From Panacagrimonas sp. (GTDB lineage: Bacteria > Pseudomonadota > Gammaproteobacteria > Nevskiales > Nevskiaceae): a stretch of DNA of 6,991 nucleotides. Of this stretch, positions 1 to 4,774 are shown piece after piece (the stretch's first letter is position 1; every line of letters starts with the position of its first letter). Below the pieces are notes generated by a model. It was not told the origin of the DNA, searched no databases, and was given only the letters and a program-made list of their open reading frames with translations. The stretch is from positions 1-6,991 of the forward strand of contig JAJFJX010000357.1 of assembly GCA_021773655.1 (NCBI GenBank), given 5' to 3'. The translations under genes were made by a program, and so were the position numbers.

Positions 1-11
1 GCGGGGCAACC

Positions 12-44
12 GCAGTCTCCATCCATTTTTTAGACGAAGCTCCG
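12..44 (-). other. CRISPR spacer 3 from the leader, 33 bp
   Basis: Unique sequence between the repeat at 45-72 and the truncated repeat at 1-11. It contains a run of six T on the plus strand (A on the transcribed strand), so it would not act as a terminator for the leftward transcript. The plus-strand frame from 12 is open. Origin unknown. Confidence 0.95.
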
Positions 45-72
45 GGCCTATCCCCGCGTGTGCGGGGCAACC

Positions 73-105
73 TTGCCGCCGGTCCAGATCGAATGGATCG
101 GGGCA
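73..105 (-). other. CRISPR spacer 2 from the leader, 33 bp
   Basis: Unique sequence between the repeats at 106-133 and 45-72. The plus-strand frame from 73 is open through all 11 codons. Its first base in crRNA orientation (complement of position 105) is T, whereas the other two spacers begin with C. No similarity to other parts of the window was seen. Confidence 0.95.
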
Positions 106-133
106 GGCCTATCCCCGCGTGTGCGGGGCAACC

Positions 134-166
134 ATAGTCCGCACCGTCACCCGCGAGGTCGAGGAG
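134..166 (-). other. CRISPR spacer 1 from the leader (newest), 33 bp
   Basis: This unique sequence between the repeats at 167-194 and 106-133 is the leader-proximal and hence most recently acquired spacer. It is GC-rich, and the plus-strand frame starting at 134 has no stop codon, so a coding protospacer is possible. I saw no match to it elsewhere in this window. Its origin is unknown without a search. Confidence 0.95.
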
Positions 167-218
167 GGCCTATCCCCGCGTGTGCGGGGCAACCTCTACA
201 GAGTAAACACTTATTCGC

Positions 219-231
219 ATTCAATAAACTG
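219..231 (+). promoter_or_regulatory. Possible IHF-binding site in the leader
   Basis: The plus strand reads ATTCAATAAACTG, which fits the IHF consensus WATCAANNNNTTR with two mismatches. It lies in the AT-rich part of the leader, 24 bp from the first repeat. In E. coli type I-E, IHF bends the leader just upstream of the first repeat to guide Cas1-Cas2 integration, so the position is sensible. Two mismatches in AT-rich DNA can arise by chance, so this is only a candidate. Confidence 0.3.
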
Positions 232-253
232 CGATTTCCATTTATCTTCGGAT

Positions 254-265
254 TGTTAAAGAGCG
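254..265 (-). promoter_or_regulatory. boxA (Nus-factor antitermination element) in the CRISPR leader
   Basis: The minus strand reads CGCTCTTTAACA, a full match to the boxA consensus of rRNA operons (YGCTCTTTAACA). As RNA this element binds NusB-NusE and loads an antitermination complex on RNA polymerase. It lies about 60 bp upstream of the first repeat in the direction of array transcription. boxA elements that protect long, untranslated pre-crRNA from Rho termination are known from CRISPR leaders, shown in the type I-E arrays of Salmonella. Its presence implies that the array promoter lies to the right of 265. Confidence 0.8.
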
Positions 266-304
266 CGCGAGGATTGGGTTGCCGCCAGCGGCTTTCGCAA
301 CGCT

Positions 305-310
305 TGTCAA
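305..310 (-). promoter_or_regulatory. Isolated TTGACA (-35-like) hexamer at the cas2 stop
   Basis: A perfect sigma-70 -35 hexamer overlaps the cas2 TGA stop and lies upstream of the boxA, where an array promoter would be expected. However, the sequence 16 to 18 bp downstream is GC-rich (about TGGCGG) with no -10 resemblance. It may be a weak or activator-dependent promoter, or chance. Confidence 0.2.
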
Positions 311-618
311 GTTCCTGCGGTTGACTTGAATCGACGTGTCAGCCACATGCCATCCATCTGGACCAGTTCGCGCGGTGGGTCGCCGAGGTGACCAAGTCCG
401 ACGCCGCCCGTCTGCTCTCTGTCTCGCCAGACCATCACCACCGAGCCGCGCGGTTCTTGCTGATGCCAGTCGCTGAGCACGCTCCAGACCCGCGTTCGAA
501 CACCCTTGCCAAGACGAGGGCTGATGAAGACGTTGGGGGCGACTTCAAGCAAGGCCGACGCGAGGAATCCGTTATAGCGGTCGGGTACGTCACGGGTCAC
601 GATCATCACCAGGCTCAT
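307..618 (-). CDS. cas2: CRISPR-associated protein Cas2, type I-E (Cas2e)
   Basis: The protein has 103 residues. Cas2e dimers bridge two Cas1 dimers in the integrase that inserts new spacers; in E. coli the role is structural. The N-terminal beta strand SLVMIVTRDVP (2-12) matches the E. coli Cas2e start (LVVVTENVP). The segment LLEVAPNVFISPRLGKGVR (23-41), then VWSVL and GSVVMVWRD (58-66), give the ferredoxin-like fold with the Cas2e-specific arrangement. The tail ends in DGMWLTRRF, close to the family's DGLRLVSF. The start at 618 is supported by AGGGAGGT at 626-633, 7 nt upstream. The gene begins inside the cas1 end (29-nt overlap), which suggests translational coupling. It is the last gene of the operon, facing the leader. 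Confidence 0.95.
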   Translation of the reverse strand: MSLVMIVTRDVPDRYNGFLASALLEVAPNVFISPRLGKGVRTRVWSVLSDWHQQEPRGSVVMVWRDREQTGGVGLGHLGDPPRELVQMDGMWLTRRFKSTAGT

Positions 619-1501
619 CCGATTGACCTCCCTCGTGAGTCAATTCGTCCATCCTCAGAATCGATGCGATCTTGTCGATCATGGCAGGGATGACCTTTTG
701 TTTTCGGAATGCTCGCGCCGCCTCGTATCGGACCAGACGGTCAATGGTGTAGGGGCTGGTCTCGCTCTGCCTAGCTGCCGTGAACGCGATTCCGAGCGTC
801 AGGCTGTCCCGGAACAGGTCGGCGATGTCGAGCACGAATGCCTGCCCGGAGTCTTCGTGGATGAATCCGAGCTGCGGGATGGCTGCAACACATTGAACGG
901 CGATGGCGGCGGCGGCCTCCACAGCGGTGGCGGCATGGTTGATGGCTTGATTGGGCATGTCGGCGCCCTCTGGATTTGCGCGGTCGTAGCGGCGGCCTCG
1001 CCATTCGATCCCGTGTTTCTGCGCCATGAGCCGATACATGGTCTTGACCCGCGACCCTTCGATACCACGCAGTGTGTCCAGATCGCGATGAGGCAGCACT
1101 TCGCCAAGACGTAATGCGTACATTTTTCTTGCAACGGCGATGCGCCGCCGGGGATTGCCCCACAGCTCTGCCTGCCGACGGGCGTAATCGGATCGATCCG
1201 GCATCAAGGCTGGCGCGGTGTAACTACGCACGCCGTCCTGGCCTACCGCAGCGAGCAGGGTGCCGTGGCGGGCAAGCAATCGGAGCGCGTCATGCGTCAC
1301 CCGCGAGCCAGGGCCGAGCAGAATCATGGACACGGCCTGGTGGGGAATTTGATCCAGGGTCGGGTTTTCCGTGCGCTCGCCACTGGAAAAGTGCAGGCAC
1401 CCGTTGATGACATTGAGTTCGCCGCGCTCAAGCCAGAGCAGGCCATGGCGATCAGCGTGCGGAATGCGCGCCTTTTCCAGCCCGAGCCGTCCCTTGAGCA
1501 T
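590..1501 (-). CDS. cas1: CRISPR-associated endonuclease/integrase Cas1, type I-E (Cas1e)
   Basis: The 303-residue protein is about the length of E. coli Cas1 (305). It is the metal-dependent integrase that, with Cas2, joins prespacers to the leader-proximal repeat. The catalytic residues are all visible: Glu148 in LRGIEGSRVK, His215 in LGFIHEDSG, and Asp225/Asp228 in LDIADLF. The N-terminal beta domain has the conserved VSMILLGPGSRVTHDALRLL (57-76) and TLLAAVGQDGVRSY (81-94). The motif WRGRRYD (167-173) and PNQAINHAATAVEAAAAIA (183-201) are typical of this family. The last 15 residues are acidic and probably disordered. The start at 1501 lies 2 nt after the cas6e TAA, with GAGG 5 to 6 nt upstream inside the cas6e end. 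It overlaps cas2 by 29 nt. Confidence 0.97.
   Translation of the reverse strand: MLKGRLGLEKARIPHADRHGLLWLERGELNVINGCLHFSSGERTENPTLDQIPHQAVSMILLGPGSRVTHDALRLLARHGTLLAAVGQDGVRSYTAPALMPDRSDYARRQAELWGNPRRRIAVARKMYALRLGEVLPHRDLDTLRGIEGSRVKTMYRLMAQKHGIEWRGRRYDRANPEGADMPNQAINHAATAVEAAAAIAVQCVAAIPQLGFIHEDSGQAFVLDIADLFRDSLTLGIAFTAARQSETSPYTIDRLVRYEAARAFRKQKVIPAMIDKIASILRMDELTHEGGQSDEPGDDRDP
626..633 (-). promoter_or_regulatory. Ribosome binding site of cas2
   Basis: The minus strand reads AGGGAGGT with 7 nt to the ATG at 618. It lies inside the cas1 coding region and decides the cas2 start. Confidence 0.75.
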
Positions 1502-1503
1502 GC

Positions 1504-2301
1504 TTACCTCGCAGGGCGAAGCAAGACCATGCCGAAGCCGAATGCCCGGTGCCGACCGATCCCGCGCGCGAGCATTTCCGAGAATGCCTCGGTGTTGTCG
1601 ACCATCAGCGTCCCGCTCATCACGACTTCCGGGCCACTGACCATGGTCCGGGCGCGACGTCCGTCCTCCTTGAGCCCTTGCTGGCGCAGCACGGAGGTCA
1701 GCCGATACTGCGCGATCTGTGCGCTTTCAAGCTTCGCACCGCCGTCCTTGCCAAACTGCCGGCTCAACCACTCCGCATAGATGGTTTCACGCAGAGCCGT
1801 CACATTCGATTTCTCGTCTTCTGCCTTACGGTCCAGATACGCGAGAAACGCGTCTCGCTCGGTGCCGCCGGGATGCTTTGAGGTGGCCTTGGTCCTGACC
1901 ACGGGCCGAACCCGGGCCTCGAAGCAAAGGATCTGTCCCTGGCTCCAGCGATCCGGAAATTTGCGGCTCGCCAGGCCAAGATCCTGACCAGACCCATTGA
2001 GCCCCAGTGCAGCACTGACGTCGGGCGTGGCAAGGCACGCATTCTTGCGGAGCACGTCCGGATCGTGGCGTGTAAAGGCCAGCAGGCCCTCGCGGCCAAC
2101 GCGATACCAGAATGGTTTGGGCGCAAGATCCCCGAAGGCCGCCCTGAGAAGCGCGTGAAGCACATATCCCGGATCATCTTTCTGGAAGCCGGTTTCCTGC
2201 GCCGTTCGCAGCAAGCCGTTGCGATGCCCCCAGAGCGCCAATTGCCTGACATCCGGATAGCACTGCAAAAGGTGAAGTGATCCCTCGGGTGCAGCGTTCA
2301 T
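1504..2301 (-). CDS. cas6e: CRISPR RNA endoribonuclease Cas6e (CasE/Cse3)
   Basis: The 265-residue product cuts the repeat hairpin of pre-crRNA and stays on the 3' stem as the head of Cascade. His49 in GYVLHALLRAAFG lies where the catalytic His of E. coli (His20, LHQGL) and Thermus (His26, MHRTL) Cas6e lies. The C-terminal glycine-rich RNA-binding loop is ARGIGRHRAFGFGMVLLRP (245-263), matching the family's G-GxxKxxGxGLL signature. The core strand ILCFEARVRPVVR (124-136) is typical. It is longer than E. coli Cas6e (199) because of the N-terminal stretch before the His helix and a middle segment, both of which I recall from the Cas6e branch of GC-rich bacteria. The start at 2301 is preferred over an upstream in-frame ATG (2358) because it overlaps the cas5e stop as ATGA and begins at the conserved part. 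Confidence 0.94.
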   Translation of the reverse strand: MNAAPEGSLHLLQCYPDVRQLALWGHRNGLLRTAQETGFQKDDPGYVLHALLRAAFGDLAPKPFWYRVGREGLLAFTRHDPDVLRKNACLATPDVSAALGLNGSGQDLGLASRKFPDRWSQGQILCFEARVRPVVRTKATSKHPGGTERDAFLAYLDRKAEDEKSNVTALRETIYAEWLSRQFGKDGGAKLESAQIAQYRLTSVLRQQGLKEDGRRARTMVSGPEVVMSGTLMVDNTEAFSEMLARGIGRHRAFGFGMVLLRPAR

Positions 2302-3017
2302 CGGGATCCCCCGGCCGCCGACTTTGCAGCAAGACGGCCCTCCAGCACCGGACGCCAACCGCCATGAACGCCGCTAAGCCAATTGCGTTCATCACAGATA
2401 TCAGACGCATGCATATTCGGCAGCACGCCTTCTCCTTCGGGCCATTGCACGGCCAATGGGGCATCCGACTCACTCGGCTGCGCGGCGAGCGCAGACAGCA
2501 CATCGTCTGCCTCGCACCAGCCTGCGAAGAGTCGGCAGCTGGGCAAGCACGGTTTGCGGCCGACGAAAAGCGGTCGTGCAGGGTGATCGAGGGCGTACGC
2601 CAAATCGTCGAGCGTCGGCGCTTCGGATTCGTCTCTCAGCCGCAGGGCGATCAATGCGTGGAGATCAGCGTGGTAGTCGCGATAACGCAGATGGGGGCTG
2701 TCATAGGTGGCGGCGCCGCCTGCTCTGCCCTCCGGGGCACCCAGAGTCGTCCAGCCATGGTCCTTTGCGCCGAGTTGCGCGGTCTGAAAGTCGGTGAGGC
2801 GTGTCCCCTCGGTTTCCAGGCGCGAGCCCACCACCAAACGTTGCTGCAGGCGATTGTGGCGATCCGCTTCACTGCGATCATGGCCCAGCGCGTTGGCGAG
2901 CAGCCCTGTGACCATCGAAAGGGCCGGAAACGGTCGGATGACGCCGAAGTTGTCGATCGTTTCCCCGCCAAAGGCAATGAGCGGCGCTTGCAGGCGTATC
3001 AGAAGATGACGCGCCAT
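2298..3017 (-). CDS. cas5e: Cascade subunit Cas5e (CasD)
   Basis: The 239-residue protein (E. coli: 224) caps the 5' handle of the crRNA in Cascade and contacts Cas8e. The N-terminal RRM strand HLLIRLQAPLIAFG (4-17) and the helix FPALSMVTGLLANALG (30-45) are standard Cas5e features. The motif HLRYRDYHADL (109-119) matches the family's YRDYLxDA-like element, and PLFVGRKPCLPS (149-160) is the diagnostic Cas5e YLGRRSCP element. The last part, DERNWLSG (209-216), resembles the E. coli SREWYVIKGG end. The ATG follows the cas7e stop by one base, so it is probably translationally coupled. Its TGA overlaps the cas6e ATG. Confidence 0.95.
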   Translation of the reverse strand: MARHLLIRLQAPLIAFGGETIDNFGVIRPFPALSMVTGLLANALGHDRSEADRHNRLQQRLVVGSRLETEGTRLTDFQTAQLGAKDHGWTTLGAPEGRAGGAATYDSPHLRYRDYHADLHALIALRLRDESEAPTLDDLAYALDHPARPLFVGRKPCLPSCRLFAGWCEADDVLSALAAQPSESDAPLAVQWPEGEGVLPNMHASDICDERNWLSGVHGGWRPVLEGRLAAKSAAGGSR

Positions 3018-3018
3018 C

Positions 3019-4206
3019 TCAGATCTCGGTCATGCCTGTCTTGATGATCTCCTGCGTCCACTGGGCCAGCGCGGTGAGTTGCAGCCGCTGCGCGCCCGGG
3101 ACTTCCACGGCATCCAGCGCAAGGAAACGCCGTGCCATCGTGCTGCCATAGGCGGTGTCGAGTTGATCAATCTGTTCCGCCAAGCGGCGGACGGCGGCTT
3201 CGCGCAATTGCGGCGTTCGGGTCGGCAGGGCGTTGTGGAAGGCACCAGCCAGACTGCGTGGTTGCCAGTCGCCAGCTTCTACAAGCAGGAAGCTCGCGTA
3301 ATCGAACGGCGCAGTGGAGCCACGCTTGGCGCCTGGGCTGACGGTGGCAATCAGATGCAGCAGATGATGGACGACGCGGCCAGCGAGCTCGCGCTTGTCC
3401 GGTGGGGCCGTGAAGCACTCATCGAGCTTCAGACCTTCAAGATTGGCCACCAGTTGGGGCACGTCCACCACCACATAGCCGTAATAGAGACCGCTGGCAA
3501 GCTCGGTATCGAAAATGCCGGCCGATCCCTGTTCGCCGGCCTCGCGGAGCAGGTCGTCGACTACAGTGAAGTAATCGTTTTCGACTTGCTGTTCATGCAC
3601 GGTGAAGGCGTGGCTCACGTAGACGGCAGCGTCTCTGCTGGCCAGGACATCGGACGTGACCATGCGTCCGAACAGGGCGGATTCGAGGCCGCTGCCGTGG
3701 CGCAATTGCTCGATATTCTTCTTTTCATCCCTGAGGAACTGAACGATTGCTGCCTTGAGGGCTTTCTCATCGGTGTGAGTCGCGGCAAGGCTGGTGCAGC
3801 GATCCACGAGGTAACCAATTTCGGCCCTGCCCATCAACACCGCCTGGCCGGTCCTGAGTGCTTCCTCGCCTTTCTGATCCTTCCCGGCCTTGTCCAACAG
3901 GCCGCCGGTGCGGAGTGACTCTGCTGCGCACTGGGCCAGTTCAGCGGCGACGCCTCGCTTCGCGATGCCGTCCCGAATCATTTCCAATGTGCCGCGTGAG
4001 CGTACTGCCATCGGAATGTCGAGCGTTTTCAGGGCATGTACATCCTCGGCAACGCGCCAGTGACGCTTGAGGCACTGCGAGGAAATGCGCGTGCGTATCG
4101 CATCTCCCATCGGCAGGCGCTTTGCGAGTCCAGCGTCGTCGCGATTGAGCAGAGCCGCAGGGTAGTGATGGAGGCTGTGAATCTGAAGGAAGCGAGGTGT
4201 ACTCAT
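3019..4206 (-). CDS. cas7e: Cascade backbone subunit Cas7e (CasC/Cse4)
   Basis: The 395-residue protein (E. coli: 363) should form the six-copy backbone that holds the crRNA spacer. The strongest signature is the N-terminal block: FLQIHSLHHYPAALLNRDD (6-24), then GDAIRTRISSQCLKRHWR (34-51), matching the Cas7e pattern of LNRDD followed by KRVRISSQSLKR. I chose ATG 4206 over an in-frame ATG 57 nt upstream because the family signature starts directly after MSTPRF, AGGAA lies 6 nt before it, and the longer form would run through the cse2 end. Nineteen non-coding bases separate it from cse2, the widest gap in the operon; it is followed by cas5e after one base. Confidence 0.97.
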   Translation of the reverse strand: MSTPRFLQIHSLHHYPAALLNRDDAGLAKRLPMGDAIRTRISSQCLKRHWRVAEDVHALKTLDIPMAVRSRGTLEMIRDGIAKRGVAAELAQCAAESLRTGGLLDKAGKDQKGEEALRTGQAVLMGRAEIGYLVDRCTSLAATHTDEKALKAAIVQFLRDEKKNIEQLRHGSGLESALFGRMVTSDVLASRDAAVYVSHAFTVHEQQVENDYFTVVDDLLREAGEQGSAGIFDTELASGLYYGYVVVDVPQLVANLEGLKLDECFTAPPDKRELAGRVVHHLLHLIATVSPGAKRGSTAPFDYASFLLVEAGDWQPRSLAGAFHNALPTRTPQLREAAVRRLAEQIDQLDTAYGSTMARRFLALDAVEVPGAQRLQLTALAQWTQEIIKTGMTEI

Positions 4207-4212
4207 GAGAAG

Positions 4213-4217
4213 TTCCT
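4213..4217 (-). promoter_or_regulatory. Ribosome binding site of cas7e
   Basis: AGGAA on the minus strand with 6 nt to the ATG at 4206. It lies in the 19-bp gap after cse2 and supports the shorter cas7e start. Confidence 0.65.
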
Positions 4218-4225
4218 GTTCTTTC

Positions 4226-4774
4226 CTAGGCGGCTGGGTTGGGGGCTTCGGATGCGGCGGCAAAATAGCGGCTTGCGATTCTCAAACGGATTTCTTCGGC
4301 GCGACTCACTGCGTCCGCTCCGGTAAGGGCTTGCTGGTGGATCAGAGCGCCCATCTCGTTCCAGTTCGGCGCAACGGCCTTGCTGGCCAGCAATCGCAAC
4401 AAGCGCGGGATCAGCGCGGAAAACGCGTCGCCTCGTGCGGTCAGCAGCTTGGTGACCCGGCTCTCTGCCACGCCCGCTTTGGCAAGCTGCCAACCCAACG
4501 ATCGGCCGCCGTCATGACCAGCCAATGCAATGCCGTGTGCAATGAGCGACCAGCGCTGCCACTGCGCGGCGCTCCAGCCTTCGGGTTCGATTCCCGCAGC
4601 CAGGAACGCACGCACCGCGGCTGCGATCTGATGTGGCTGCAAGGCTCCGTCCGGGTCAAGGCGTGCCAGTGCGGCGGCGTCACCCGTTCCGCCACGCGTG
4701 ATGGCTTTCGCCAGTGCCGCATATCGATTCGCGGTCGACGCTGCGGGTGCTGCCGTGGTGGGTTCAACTGACAT
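4226..4774 (-). CDS. cse2: Cascade small subunit Cse2 (CasB, Cas11e)
   Basis: The 182-residue all-helical protein (E. coli: 160) is the small subunit, normally two copies, that lines the belly of Cascade and holds the non-target strand. Family elements are GDAAALARLDP (31-41, the conserved xRAxLRR-like segment), QWQRWSLIAHGIALAGH (71-87), LGWQLAKAGVAESRVTKLL (93-111) followed by ARGDAFSALIPRLLRLL (113-129), and NWNEMGALI (137-145). The first 15 residues are Ala/Thr/Pro-rich and probably disordered. ATG 4774 is chosen over an in-frame start at 4957 because GGAGG lies 6 nt upstream and the extension would be wholly inside cas8e in another frame. The start overlaps the cas8e end by 11 nt, which suggests coupling. 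Confidence 0.94.
   Translation of the reverse strand: MSVEPTTAAPAASTANRYAALAKAITRGGTGDAAALARLDPDGALQPHQIAAAVRAFLAAGIEPEGWSAAQWQRWSLIAHGIALAGHDGGRSLGWQLAKAGVAESRVTKLLTARGDAFSALIPRLLRLLASKAVAPNWNEMGALIHQQALTGADAVSRAEEIRLRIASRYFAAASEAPNPAA

Larger units (their letters stand above)
1..194 (-). CRISPR. Type I-E CRISPR array, leader-proximal end (partial)
   Basis: Three identical full 28-bp repeats lie at 45-72, 106-133 and 167-194. A fourth, truncated repeat lies at 1-11 and is cut by the window edge. They are separated by three unique 33-bp spacers, giving an exact 61-bp period. Read on the minus strand the repeat is GGTTG, a stem arm CCCCGC, loop ACAC, the pairing arm GCGGGG, then ATAGGCC. This is the type I-E design, closely parallel to the E. 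coli repeat (CCCCGC...GCGGGGATAAACC). Orientation follows from that match and from the leader and cas genes lying on the right, so transcription is leftward and 167-194 is the first, newest repeat. Cas6e is expected to cut at the 3' base of the stem, leaving a 5' handle AUAGGCC plus one base. The array continues beyond position 1, so its size is unknown. Confidence 0.98.
195..306 (-). promoter_or_regulatory. CRISPR leader
   Basis: This is the non-coding stretch between the cas2 stop and the first repeat. The 66 bp next to the array (195-260) are only about one third G+C, a sharp drop from the GC-rich surroundings and typical of a leader. The leader directs transcription of the array and marks the leader-repeat junction where Cas1-Cas2 insert new spacers. 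It contains a boxA (254-265) and a weak IHF-like site (219-231). A small perfect hairpin (GCCGC/GCGGC) at 281-292 has no U-tract after it, so it does not look like an intrinsic terminator for the cas operon. No convincing -35/-10 pair was found, and the promoter is unassigned. Confidence 0.88.

Noticed and set aside
25..31. T-run in a spacer as array terminator
   Set aside because: The run is T on the plus strand, hence A in the leftward pre-crRNA, and no hairpin precedes it.
281..292. Hairpin GCCGC/GCGGC after cas2 as intrinsic terminator
   Set aside because: The loop is only two bases as drawn and no U-tract follows on the minus strand.
58..324. Plus-strand open frame across the array giving SPRVRG and IPACAG-like peptides
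   Set aside because: This is the well-known false protein made by translating I-E repeats. It runs through repeats, spacers, leader and the cas2 end.
2302..2358. N-terminal extension of cas6e into cas5e
   Set aside because: The ATGA overlap at 2301 is the more natural start, and the extra residues show no family likeness.
2277..3044. Plus-strand frame (255 codons) opposite cas5e
   Set aside because: Antisense shadow of Cas5e; no recognisable domain.
3079..3918. Long plus-strand frame (279 codons) opposite cas7e
   Set aside because: It is antisense to a clearly recognised Cas7e, has no family likeness and no own regulatory context. Such frames are common in GC-rich genes.
4207..4263. N-terminal extension of cas7e into cse2
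   Set aside because: Family homology begins at the ATG at 4206, which has its own AGGAA.
4205..4771. Plus-strand frame (188 codons) opposite cse2
   Set aside because: Antisense shadow of Cse2 with the composition of an out-of-frame translation.
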